Below are positions 39,442 through 47,566 of a stretch of DNA of 64,000 bases, piece by piece. The DNA is taken from the NCBI RefSeq assembly GCF_004355225.1, contig NZ_CP037933.1, positions 3,162,001-3,226,000 of the forward strand. Direction: 5' to 3'. Both the position numbers and the translations under genes were made by a program. Each line of letters starts with the position of its first letter. Within the stretch, counting starts at the first letter, position 1. The notes below the pieces were generated by a model that saw nothing but the letters and a program-made list of their open reading frames with translations, was not told where the DNA came from and made no database searches. The DNA comes from Flavobacterium nackdongense. GTDB taxonomy: Bacteria; Bacteroidota; Bacteroidia; Flavobacteriales; Flavobacteriaceae.

Positions 39442-40341
39442 ATGGATAAAATACTTTTAACTGGAGCAAACGGTTTTTTGGGCAGAACAATTGCAAAAAC
39501 TTTGCAGGATAATTTTAAAATTTTTAGTTTATCACGTAAAAGGGGTGATTATAAAATTTCATTAGATAAAGAAATACCTCTTTTTAATCAAAAATTTGAC
39601 TTAGTTATCCATTCTGCGGGCAAAGCTCATGTTGTACCAAAAACAGCTCACGAAAAAAAGCAATTCAATGATGTAAATGTAGTTGGCACCGCAAATCTTT
39701 TGAAAGGATTAGAACAATCTGGAATTCCCAAGCAATTTGTGTTTATAAGTTCGGTGTCTGTTTACGGTAAGGAAGAAGGAACGTTAATAGCAGAAAATTC
39801 AATCTTGGGAGCTACCGATGCTTATGGTTTGAGTAAAATTGCTGCTGAAAAATTGATAGCCGATTGGTGTCAAAAAAAACAAGTAGTTTGTACAATTTTG
39901 CGGTTGCCTTTACTAGTTGGTGCGCATCCTCCTGGAAATTTGGGTTCGATGATAAAAGCAATCGGAAAGGGTTATTATTTTAATATTGGCGGAGGACTCG
40001 CTAAAAAGAGCATGGTAGTAGCAGAGGATGTCGCTCGCTTTATTCCAAAGGTCGCTTCAATAGGCGGTATTTATAATCTTACGGATGGGCAACATCCCTC
40101 TTTTAAGGAATTGAGTTATGCAATAGCCATAAAACTTGGAAAAACTGAACCTAAAAATTTATCGCTTTTTGTTGCTAAACCAATGGGCTATGTAGGCGAT
40201 TTATTGGGTAATAAGGCTCCAATAAATAGTAAGAAAATTAAAAAAGTCACTGCCGATTTGACTTTTGATGATACTAAAGCAAGAAATGTTTTTGGTTGGG
40301 ACCCACAAAATGTTTTGAGGTATTTTGAAAGTGAACCATAA
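39442..40341 (+). CDS. NAD-dependent epimerase/4-reductase (WbpV-like SDR)
   Basis: 299 aa from ATG at 39442; the frame runs back to a TTG at 39418 but the ATG directly precedes DKILLTGANGFLGRTI, the normal start. Catalytic Ser in SSVSVYG and Tyr/Lys in YGLSK. It resembles the SDRs that act on UDP-HexNAc just before priming transferases (WbpV/FnlB type). Two priming transferases lie about 2.3-3 kb downstream. Confidence 0.78.
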   Translation: MDKILLTGANGFLGRTIAKTLQDNFKIFSLSRKRGDYKISLDKEIPLFNQKFDLVIHSAGKAHVVPKTAHEKKQFNDVNVVGTANLLKGLEQSGIPKQFVFISSVSVYGKEEGTLIAENSILGATDAYGLSKIAAEKLIADWCQKKQVVCTILRLPLLVGAHPPGNLGSMIKAIGKGYYFNIGGGLAKKSMVVAEDVARFIPKVASIGGIYNLTDGQHPSFKELSYAIAIKLGKTEPKNLSLFVAKPMGYVGDLLGNKAPINSKKIKKVTADLTFDDTKARNVFGWDPQNVLRYFESEP

Positions 40342-40750
40342 ATAGGGAAACGAATTAGCTTACAAAAACTCAGCGAGAGTTATGTAGTGAATAATGCTAA
40401 ACTAGTTGGAGTGCTGGGCGAACCTTTACCCATAGCATCAAAGGATGGGCTGCTGGGGACGTTGACGTCGTTTCAGAGGTGAGAGAGACGAAGTTAGAAG
40501 TACGAAGTTAGAAGTACGAAGTGGGAAGTGGTCCTTCGACCCTTCGTCAGGCTCAGGTCAGGCTGAGCTCAGGATGACAGGAAAGTTGGAAGTGAGAAGT
40601 ACGAAGTTGGAAGTGAGAAGTTAGAAGTTAGAAGTGGGAAGTACAATATACGAGGTACGAGGTTTGAAGTGGGAAGTTAGAAGTGGGAAGTTATCTGTTA
40701 TCTGTTGTCTGTTTGTATTTTTAGTTTATAAGTATAAAAACTAATTATTT
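40342..40750. repeat. Word-repeat island before second ATPase
   Basis: GAAGTACGAAGTTAGAAG-type words over 40495-40700, interrupted by a CCTTCGACCCTTCGTCAGG / CTCAGGATGACAGG element at 40533-40580. No gene. Confidence 0.75.
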
Positions 40751-40755
40751 ATTGC

Positions 40756-40775
40756 TATGTTTGTGGTTATAACCA
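40756..40775 (+). promoter_or_regulatory. -7 box plus palindrome before second ATPase
   Basis: TATGTTTG (40756-40763) fits TAnnTTTG; the perfect palindrome TGGTTATAACCA (40764-40775) directly abuts it, at the likely transcription start. Confidence 0.5.
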
Positions 40776-40788
40776 TAAAAAATATTAA

Positions 40789-42009
40789 ATGATACCAAGA
40801 GCGATTTATTTGCAACAACTGTGGCAGTTTATAGACAAGCCTCAAATTAAAATACTTACTGGTATTCGTAGGAGTGGCAAATCTTCGGTATTGCTTTTGT
40901 TGAAAGAGGAATTGCTTAGGAGACAGGTGCAAGAAACGCAGATTATTCACCTTAATTTTGAAAGTTTTGAGCACATTGCCTTGCGCACTGCCGAGTCTTT
41001 GTACACCTACATTAAACAGCAAGTTAGGACCGATACTCGATACTATTTTTTGTTGGATGAAATACAAGAGGTCTCAGATTGGGAGAAAGTTGTGAATTCT
41101 TTTTTGGTCGATTTCAAAGCCGATGTTTATCTTACGGGTTCTAATTCGCATTTGTTGTCTTCTGAGTTGGCTACTTATTTGGCAGGACGCTATGTTGAAA
41201 TTCCTATTTATACGCTATCGTTCGCCGAATACTTGCAGTTTCAGCAATACTATTTTCCAGATAAAAAACAAGCTACTCGCGCGGCTTTTGAGACTTATTT
41301 GAGTTTTGGAGGTTTTCCTGTTATTCATACCGCCAATTATTCCGAAGAAAATGCCTATAAGGTGGTTTATGATATTTATTCTTCCGTTATTCTTCGCGAT
41401 ACTGTACAGCGCTATAAAATAAGGGATGTGGAGTTGTTAGAACGCGTAGTAAAATACGCTTTTGACAATATTGGAAACACTTTTTCAGGAAAAAATGTCG
41501 CGGATTATTTTAAAAGCCAGCAGCGCAAAATCGATGTGAATACCGTTTACAATTACCTGCATGCGCTTGAGGGTGCTTTCATTCTTTTTAGGACGCCACG
41601 ATATGATGTCAAGGGAAAAGAAATACTGAAAACCCAAGAAAAATTTTATGTTAGTGATTTGTCTGTTCTTTATGCTGTTATGGGCTTCCGTTCTCGGATG
41701 ATTTCTGGACTATTGGAAAACCTAGTGTTTCTTGAACTTAAACGCAGAGGGCATCAAGTCTACGTAGGTAAATTGGACGATAAAGAGATTGATTTCATTG
41801 CTGAAAAACAAGGGGAGAAATTATACGTGCAAGTGGCTTACAAATTAGAAAGTGAAGCCACCGTAGCAAGAGAGTTTTCCTCCCTTTTGGCGGTTAAAGA
41901 TCAGTATCCTAAGTACGTGGTCACTATGGATACATTTTGGAAGGAATCTGTTGAAGGGATAAAACATGTTCATATTGCGGATTTTTTATTGATGGATCGG
42001 TTTTTTTGA
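40789..42009 (+). CDS. P-loop ATPase with DUF4143 domain (copy 2)
   Basis: 406 aa. Walker A GIRRSGKSS at about 23-31, Walker B FLLDEIQEV, sensor LTGSNSHLL, then a winged-helix segment and a C-terminal domain with KEIDFIAEKQGEKLYVQV. The nuclease-like E-x-K is not conserved here (QVAY). It differs strongly from the copies at 27985 and 45158, so they are not recent duplicates. Own promoter; flanked by word repeats on both sides. Confidence 0.85.
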   Translation: MIPRAIYLQQLWQFIDKPQIKILTGIRRSGKSSVLLLLKEELLRRQVQETQIIHLNFESFEHIALRTAESLYTYIKQQVRTDTRYYFLLDEIQEVSDWEKVVNSFLVDFKADVYLTGSNSHLLSSELATYLAGRYVEIPIYTLSFAEYLQFQQYYFPDKKQATRAAFETYLSFGGFPVIHTANYSEENAYKVVYDIYSSVILRDTVQRYKIRDVELLERVVKYAFDNIGNTFSGKNVADYFKSQQRKIDVNTVYNYLHALEGAFILFRTPRYDVKGKEILKTQEKFYVSDLSVLYAVMGFRSRMISGLLENLVFLELKRRGHQVYVGKLDDKEIDFIAEKQGEKLYVQVAYKLESEATVAREFSSLLAVKDQYPKYVVTMDTFWKESVEGIKHVHIADFLLMDRFF

Positions 42010-42012
42010 GGT

Positions 42013-42145
42013 ATGTGAAGGGGAAGTACGAAGTACGATATACGAAGTACAAGGTTAGAAGTTAGCAGTACGAGGTTAGAGGTACGAGGTTAGAGGTACG
42101 AAGTTATCTGCAATCTGTTATCTGCAATCTGTTATTTATTAATCG
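42013..42145. repeat. Word-repeat spacer
   Basis: GAAGTACGAAGTACGATATACG and GAGGTTAGAGGTACG words followed by three CTGCAATCTGTTATCTG words. Confidence 0.7.
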
Positions 42146-42163
42146 AGGTTGATTGTCAATTAT

Positions 42164-42577
42164 ATGGTTCCAAAAATTATATCCGGAGGTTGTCACCAAG
42201 ATGCTAGAGGGTCTTTGTGTTTTAATAATGATTTTGATGCTACGGCTATCAAAAGGATTTATGTTATTGAGAATGTTAGTTCCGAATTTGTTAGAGCTTG
42301 GCGTGGGCATCAAATAGAAGCGCGCTGGTTTTCGGCTATTGCTGGTTCGTTTGCTATCGAATTGATTGCCATTGATGATTGGGATGCGCCTTCTCCGAAT
42401 TTAAAGCGGATGTCGTTTCAGCTCCATTCGACTGCGCTAGATGTTTTGCATATTCCAGCGGGTTATGTTAGTAGTATCCGGGCGCTAGAAGCGGGTTCGA
42501 AACTACTCGTTATGGCCAATTACGCGCTGGGGGAATTGGATGATGAATATCGTTTTGAGGTGGGTTATTTTCAGTGA
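42164..42577 (+). CDS. WxcM-like / FdtA-like cupin sugar isomerase
   Basis: 137 aa from ATG at 42164; the frame reaches a TTG at 42149. A single cupin domain has DARGSLCFNND, KRIYVIENV, AWRGHQIEARW and DVLHIPAGYVSSIRA. The R-G-H segment matches the active-site His of FdtA-type 3,4-ketoisomerases and WxcM-like proteins. It could isomerise an NDP-4-keto-6-deoxyhexose. Next to the priming transferases of the locus. Confidence 0.75.
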   Translation: MVPKIISGGCHQDARGSLCFNNDFDATAIKRIYVIENVSSEFVRAWRGHQIEARWFSAIAGSFAIELIAIDDWDAPSPNLKRMSFQLHSTALDVLHIPAGYVSSIRALEAGSKLLVMANYALGELDDEYRFEVGYFQ

Positions 42578-42670
42578 GAATGGTTAATTGGTTAATTGGT
42601 TAATTGGTTAATCGGTTAATTGGTTAATTGTTTAATTGGTTAATTGTTTAATTGGTTAATGGGGTAATAA
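42578..42670. repeat. 8-bp GGTTAATT array
   Basis: About eleven head-to-tail GGTTAATT / GGTTAATC / GTTTAATT words between two polysaccharide genes; it begins about 6 bp after the WxcM-like stop. Confidence 0.88.
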
Positions 42671-42684
42671 ATTAATATACTAAT

Positions 42685-43236
42685 ATGTTTAATAGAGTTG
42701 TATCTTTTTTTGTGCTGCTGCTTGTTTCGCCTCTTTTTTTGGTAGTAGCCCTTTTCATATTCTTGGAGGATGGTTTTCCGATTTTCTTTACCCAGAAAAG
42801 GGTGGGGGTAGATTATTCTTTTTTTCATATCTACAAGTTTCGGTCTATGAAAAAAGACACTCCCAATGTGGCCACGCATTTATTAGCAGATCCTGAAAAA
42901 TATGTTTTGAAGATAGGTCGCATTATCCGAAAGCTCAGTTTGGACGAGTTGCCTAATCTCATTAATATTATCAAAGGGGAAATGGTTTTTGTGGGACCTA
43001 GACCCGCTTTGTACAATCAAGATGATTTGATGCAACTTCGAGTGGCGGCTGGCGTAGATCGGCTTGTGCCAGGGCTTACGGGTTGGGCTCAAATTAATGG
43101 TAGAGACGAAATAGGTTTGGAGGAGAAAGTACAGTACGAAAAAGAATATTTGGAACGCCAATCCTTTTGGTTTGATTTGAAAATCATTGCCCTTACTTTT
43201 CTGAAGGTGTTGCATTCGAAAGGGGTGAAGCATTGA
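42685..43236 (+). CDS. Small priming phosphoglycosyltransferase (PglC-like)
   Basis: 183-aa monotopic membrane enzyme moving a sugar phosphate from a nucleotide sugar to undecaprenyl phosphate. One N-terminal re-entrant hydrophobic segment, then TQKRVG, YKFRSMKKD, KLSLDELPNLINIIKGEM (catalytic D-E pair), VGPRPAL and PGLTGWAQING. It lacks the four-helix N-terminal domain of WcaJ. Its full-length relative follows 150 bp later. Confidence 0.92.
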   Translation: MFNRVVSFFVLLLVSPLFLVVALFIFLEDGFPIFFTQKRVGVDYSFFHIYKFRSMKKDTPNVATHLLADPEKYVLKIGRIIRKLSLDELPNLINIIKGEMVFVGPRPALYNQDDLMQLRVAAGVDRLVPGLTGWAQINGRDEIGLEEKVQYEKEYLERQSFWFDLKIIALTFLKVLHSKGVKH

Positions 43237-43388
43237 GGGGTTTGGGGTTTGGGGTTTAAAGTTTTACGTTTATAGTTTATAGTTTATAGTTTAGGGTTTA
43301 TAATTCAGAGCTGATTGGGAGGTAGTATCATAAAGAAATAATAATTCGATTTCTATTTCAAATTTTCATCCGTCAAATACTTATTGTT

Positions 43389-44822
43389 ATGTCAATTTTT
43401 GAATTACTTGTTACGTATCGTTTTTCACGCTATTACAAAATTGGGTTTTTGGTATGGGATATTATCTTATTGAATACCGCAATACTTTGCTCCTATTTTT
43501 TTCTAAACGGTTATTTTCCGTTATCGTTTTCTAGCGAGGACAGGGAAATTTCGCTGCTTTCGAATGTTTTTTGGGTGATGCTGTTGCTTTACAAGGACTC
43601 TTATCGATTGGTGCGAACCGAACGTATTGAGTCGATTCTATATCGAACGACAAGAATCCTATTGTTTCATATTGCTATTATTGCAACGGTAATTCTTGTA
43701 CTAGACATTTTTGAAGTTTCTGGTTTGAGATTGGTGTATTTCTACGCTAGTTTTTTTGTGCTGCTGGTGTGTTTTAGGATCTTCTTTATGAAATTGCTAA
43801 AATTTGTTCGCGCCAAAGGGTATAATTTTCGCAGGGTCATCATTGTCGGTGCCAACGCGATGGGAGAACGGATGAATCGGATTTTGACGAAAGACCTGAC
43901 CTACGGGTATAAGGTTTTGGGTTTTTTTGATGATGAAAGTGATGGTACAATGCTTAAGGCGCCGCTATTGGGAAATTTGGATGCTATTTCGGGCTATTTG
44001 GAAAATCGGGAGCAGCATCAGAAAATTGATGAGATGTACGTTTCTTTGCATATTGATAAAATTGAAATCATCAACAAGTTGACCATGCTCTGCGATCGGC
44101 ATTTGGTTCGGATTAGATACGTGCCTGATTTTCAGCAATATACCAAAACAAATAGGGTTCAGGTTGCCTTTTATGGCAATGGGAATATTCCGGTTTTGAT
44201 GCGAAGAAAAGAACCTTTAGAAGTCACCGCCAATCGCATCATTAAGAAAATTTTTGATTTTTGTTTTTCGCTATTCGTCATTGTTTTTATTTTTTCGTGG
44301 TTGTTCCCCATCATCATCTTATGTATCAAATTAAATTCGAAAGGTCCTGTTTTTTTTGTTCAAATGCGCTCGGGTAGAGACAATCGGTCGTTTCCGTGTT
44401 ATAAATTCAGAACCATGTATGTCAATACGGAGGCTAATGTTGCACAAGCTTCCAAGAATGATGCCCGGATTACCAAGGTTGGGGCTTTTTTGCGGCGAAC
44501 GAGTTTAGACGAGTTGCCTCAATTTTTGAATGTGTTGGTTGGGAATATGTCGGTAGTAGGACCACGACCGCATATGTTGTCGCATACGGAGCAATATTCC
44601 AATTTAATTGATAATTTTCTGGTGCGTCATTTTGCTAAACCGGGCATCACCGGCTGGGCACAGGTCAATGGGTATCGCGGAGAGACTAAAGCTTTGGCTG
44701 ATATGGAAGGGCGTGTCGAACACGATATTTGGTACATTGAAAACTGGAGTTTTCTGCTAGATCTCAGGATTATTGTTAAGACGGTATTGAATGTTTTTCG
44801 GGGAGAAAAGAATGCGTTTTAG
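43389..44822 (+). CDS. Undecaprenyl-phosphate sugar phosphotransferase (WcaJ-like)
   Basis: 477 aa. Four N-terminal membrane helices, a central CoA-binding-like domain (RRVIIVGANAMGERM), then the catalytic domain with MRSGRDNRSFPCYKFRTM, RTSLDELPQFLNVL, VGPRPHML and PGITGWAQVNGYRG. Primes repeat-unit assembly, probably with glucose-1-phosphate or a related sugar. The stop codon TAG is the first part of a CCCCAAAGGGG hairpin repeat. Confidence 0.93.
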   Translation: MSIFELLVTYRFSRYYKIGFLVWDIILLNTAILCSYFFLNGYFPLSFSSEDREISLLSNVFWVMLLLYKDSYRLVRTERIESILYRTTRILLFHIAIIATVILVLDIFEVSGLRLVYFYASFFVLLVCFRIFFMKLLKFVRAKGYNFRRVIIVGANAMGERMNRILTKDLTYGYKVLGFFDDESDGTMLKAPLLGNLDAISGYLENREQHQKIDEMYVSLHIDKIEIINKLTMLCDRHLVRIRYVPDFQQYTKTNRVQVAFYGNGNIPVLMRRKEPLEVTANRIIKKIFDFCFSLFVIVFIFSWLFPIIILCIKLNSKGPVFFVQMRSGRDNRSFPCYKFRTMYVNTEANVAQASKNDARITKVGAFLRRTSLDELPQFLNVLVGNMSVVGPRPHMLSHTEQYSNLIDNFLVRHFAKPGITGWAQVNGYRGETKALADMEGRVEHDIWYIENWSFLLDLRIIVKTVLNVFRGEKNAF

Positions 44823-45060
44823 CTCCCCAGCCCCCAAAGGGGGGAGTCGGCATATCGGTTGTGGGTTGTGGGTTGTCAGTTATCGGTTGTCGGTTATCGG
44901 TTAATTGGTTATCGGTTAATCGGTTAATTGTTTAGGGTTTAAGAGTTTAAAGTTGTAAAATTGGTTAATTGGTTAATCGGTTAATTGGTTAGGGTTTCAA
45001 GTTTCAAGTTGTTTAATCGGTTAGCTAGTTGTGGGTTATCTGTATAGTGTTATTTTGGTT
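44820..45060. repeat. C5AAAG5 hairpin repeat plus word repeats
   Basis: TAGCTCCCCAGCCCCCAAAG with GGGGGG follows the wcaJ-like stop, then GTTGTGGGTTGTCGG and GGTTAATTGGTTAATCGG words to about 45040. No gene. Confidence 0.8.
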
Positions 45061-45097
45061 ATTGAGTTGATTGTGAGTTGATAAGTTGAAATAAACT

Positions 45098-45139
45098 ATG
45101 TAATTGTACATCTTGATGTGAATTTTTTATGTATTTTTG
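45098..45139 (+). promoter_or_regulatory. Overlapping dyads and -7 box before third ATPase
   Basis: ATGTA-ATTG-TACAT (45098-45111) overlaps ACATC-TT-GATGT (45108-45119). TATTTTTG at 45132-45139 is the -7 box, 18 bp before the ATG. Confidence 0.5.
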
Positions 45140-45157
45140 CACAATATATTATGCAAT

Positions 45158-46351
45158 ATGAATACATTATTAGAGCAATCAGAGCGCTTAATAGCACTTA
45201 CCACGCTTGATTTTAAGCGTTATTTATATGATATTATTCATTGGGATAGTCGCTTGATTGGTATCAAAGGGGCTAGGGGAACTGGTAAAACGACGCTTTT
45301 GCTGCAATGGATAAAAGAACAAAATCTTGCCACGGAGAAAGCGGCTTATTTTTCATTGGATGACCTCTACTTTACGGAGCATTCGCTCAAAGATACCGTT
45401 ACCCAGTTTTATAAAAATGGTGGTTCCATTTTGGCCTTAGATGAGGTACACAAGTATAAAAATTGGTCACTGGAGATTAAAAATGTGTATGATTTCTTTC
45501 CGGATTTGAAAATTATTTTTACAGGATCCTCCATTGTTGATATTTCTAAGCAAGAAGGTGATTTGAGCAGAAGAGCCTTGATGTATGAGCTTCCGGGATT
45601 GTCCTACAGAGAGTATTTGTCCATGCGGGGTATTATTCATCTTCCCGTAATAGACTTGGACGACTTGCTTTTTAATCCTATTGCGATTAAAAGGAATATT
45701 CCTCAAGGTTTTCGTCCTTTGGAACATTTCAAAAATTACTTGAACTATGGGTATTACCCATTTGGCCTGTCGGATAGTTATTCGGTTTACCAGCGGATCA
45801 ATCAATTGATACGGACCATCGTAGAAGTAGATATGGCCGAACTAAAAGATTTTGATATCCGAAATGCCAAAAAACTATTGCAACTGGTTTACGTGATTGC
45901 ACAGCAAGTGCCATTTAAACCCAATATATCCAGTTTGTCTGCTAAAATAGGTATTCATAGAAATTCTTTGAATAATTATTTGTATTATCTAGAGCAAGCT
46001 AAAATAATATCCTTGTTGTTTCCGGTAGGCAATAGTACGGCAGTGCTACAAAAGCCTGAAAAAATATTCTTGAATAACACTACTTTGTTAGCCGCACTTG
46101 CCGAACAGCAATCCAATACAGGAACGGTTCGCGAAACTTTTTTTCTTTCGATGTTGCAGCCTTTATATCAAGTGCAGCTACCCAAACAAGGAGATTTTTT
46201 TGTTAATAGCAAATATACTTTTGAAGTGGGAGGTAAAGGAAAAGGGCAAAAGCAACTTAGTGGTATAGAAAATGCTTGGGTTGTAAAAGATGACATCGAA
46301 TTTCCAATGCTGAAAACGATACCTTTATGGATGTTTGGGTTGTTGTATTAA
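45158..46351 (+). CDS. P-loop ATPase, DUF4143-like (copy 3)
   Basis: 397 aa from ATG at 45158; the TTG 7 codons upstream is inside the -7 box. Walker A GARGTGKTT, Walker B SILALDEVHKY, sensor IFTGSSIVD, LPGLSYREYL, then a winged-helix stretch (ISSLSAKIGIHRNSLNNYLYYLEQ) and a C-terminal NSKYTFEVGGKGK. Same family layout as 27985 and 40789 but with low identity to them. Confidence 0.82.
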   Translation: MNTLLEQSERLIALTTLDFKRYLYDIIHWDSRLIGIKGARGTGKTTLLLQWIKEQNLATEKAAYFSLDDLYFTEHSLKDTVTQFYKNGGSILALDEVHKYKNWSLEIKNVYDFFPDLKIIFTGSSIVDISKQEGDLSRRALMYELPGLSYREYLSMRGIIHLPVIDLDDLLFNPIAIKRNIPQGFRPLEHFKNYLNYGYYPFGLSDSYSVYQRINQLIRTIVEVDMAELKDFDIRNAKKLLQLVYVIAQQVPFKPNISSLSAKIGIHRNSLNNYLYYLEQAKIISLLFPVGNSTAVLQKPEKIFLNNTTLLAALAEQQSNTGTVRETFFLSMLQPLYQVQLPKQGDFFVNSKYTFEVGGKGKGQKQLSGIENAWVVKDDIEFPMLKTIPLWMFGLLY

Positions 46352-46730
46352 GTTAGAAGTTGGAAGTTAGAAGTTGGAGGTACGAAGTTGTCCTTCGACA
46401 GGCTCAGGATGACAAGTGGGAAGTACGATAGTAGAGGTACGAAGTACAATATATGCAGATGGCAGCTTGGAGGTAGCAGATTTCGAATTTCAGGTAGCAG
46501 ATGGCAGATTGGAATTTGGGTTTTCAGTTATAAGTTATCAGTTAACCAATTAACCAAACAAGAGTTGAATTGAAAGAGGTATTGGAATTTGGAATTTGGG
46601 GTTTAAAAGGTGGTGTTTAAAATTTGGGATTTGTCCCTTGGTAGGGTTAGTAGTCGACGAAAGACCGGAAGTACAGGTTTATTGCATTTGAAAAATAATA
46701 AAAAATGGATGTTAGCAAAAGGCTAATGTC
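46352..46730. repeat. Word-repeat spacer before first export operon
   Basis: GAAGTTGGAAGTTAGAAG words, one TCCTTCGACAGGCTCAGGAT element at 46391-46412, GGTAGCAGATTTC words and inverted AACCAATTAACC near 46545. No supported gene. Confidence 0.7.
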
Positions 46731-46738
46731 TATATTTG
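46731..46738 (+). promoter_or_regulatory. -7 box for first export operon
   Basis: TATATTTG, 22 bp before the ATG of the export lipoprotein; no clear -33 TTG at normal spacing. Confidence 0.55.
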
Positions 46739-46760
46739 CAAACTTTAAAGTTTAAATTTT

Positions 46761-47558
46761 ATGAAGAATTTTGTGTTGGTCAAGAAACTAATTCCATTTC
46801 TATTGGTTCTTTTGGTGTTTTCCTGCAAGCCTCGTGAGGAGTTGGTCTATTACCAGAACATTGATGGATTAGCTTCTTCAGATAAAAGGAACAGCTATGA
46901 AATCAAAATTCAGCCCGATGATATGCTGATGATTATTGTTTCGGCGGAGGATCCAGAATCGGCTTTGCCATTTAACTTGACTGCGGCTAGTGTTCCCACG
47001 ACTATGGGTTCAAACGCTTATTCCAGGATAGGTCAAGAATCTCTTCAGACTTATTTGGTCGATGCTGCGGGGACTATCGATTTTCCAGTTTTAGGTCAAT
47101 TGAAGGTGGCAGGGTTGTCGCGCTCTGAACTGATGCAATTGTTAGAATCCAAAATTTCCAAATACATCAAAAATCCTATTATTAACATTCGTTTGACGAA
47201 TTTTAAAGTTTCGGTCCAAGGTGAGGTGACCAATCCCGGTACTTTTGCGATTAATTCGGATCGGGTTACGCTGATTGAAGCCATCAGTATGGCAAAGGAT
47301 TTGACTATCTACGGCAAAAGAGATAATATTTTGATTATACGAGAAGTCAATGGGGTGAAATCCTACAATCGGGTCGATTTGACCAAGGCTGATTTTATCA
47401 ATTCTCCTTTTTATTATTTGGCTCAAAATGATGTGGTGTATGTGGAGCCCAATAAGGTTCGAATCAATGGGGCCGCAGTGGGTTCGAATACCGGGGTTAT
47501 TATTTCGGTAACTTCGCTAGTCATTACTTTAATTACTTTAATTGTTACGGCAAAATAA
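46761..47558 (+). CDS. Polysaccharide export lipoprotein (Wza/OPX family), copy 1
   Basis: 265 aa. Lipoprotein signal ends in VFSCKP (lipobox Cys). The mature protein starts REELVYYQNIDG, the normal OPX beginning. Poly_export domain around IKIQPDDMLMIIV, SLBB-like region VSVQGEVTNPGTF and a C-terminal hydrophobic helix (VIISVTSLVITLITLI). It should form the outer-membrane export channel with the kinase gene 8 bp downstream. Confidence 0.92.
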   Translation: MKNFVLVKKLIPFLLVLLVFSCKPREELVYYQNIDGLASSDKRNSYEIKIQPDDMLMIIVSAEDPESALPFNLTAASVPTTMGSNAYSRIGQESLQTYLVDAAGTIDFPVLGQLKVAGLSRSELMQLLESKISKYIKNPIINIRLTNFKVSVQGEVTNPGTFAINSDRVTLIEAISMAKDLTIYGKRDNILIIREVNGVKSYNRVDLTKADFINSPFYYLAQNDVVYVEPNKVRINGAAVGSNTGVIISVTSLVITLITLIVTAK

Positions 47559-47566
47559 CATTTTCT

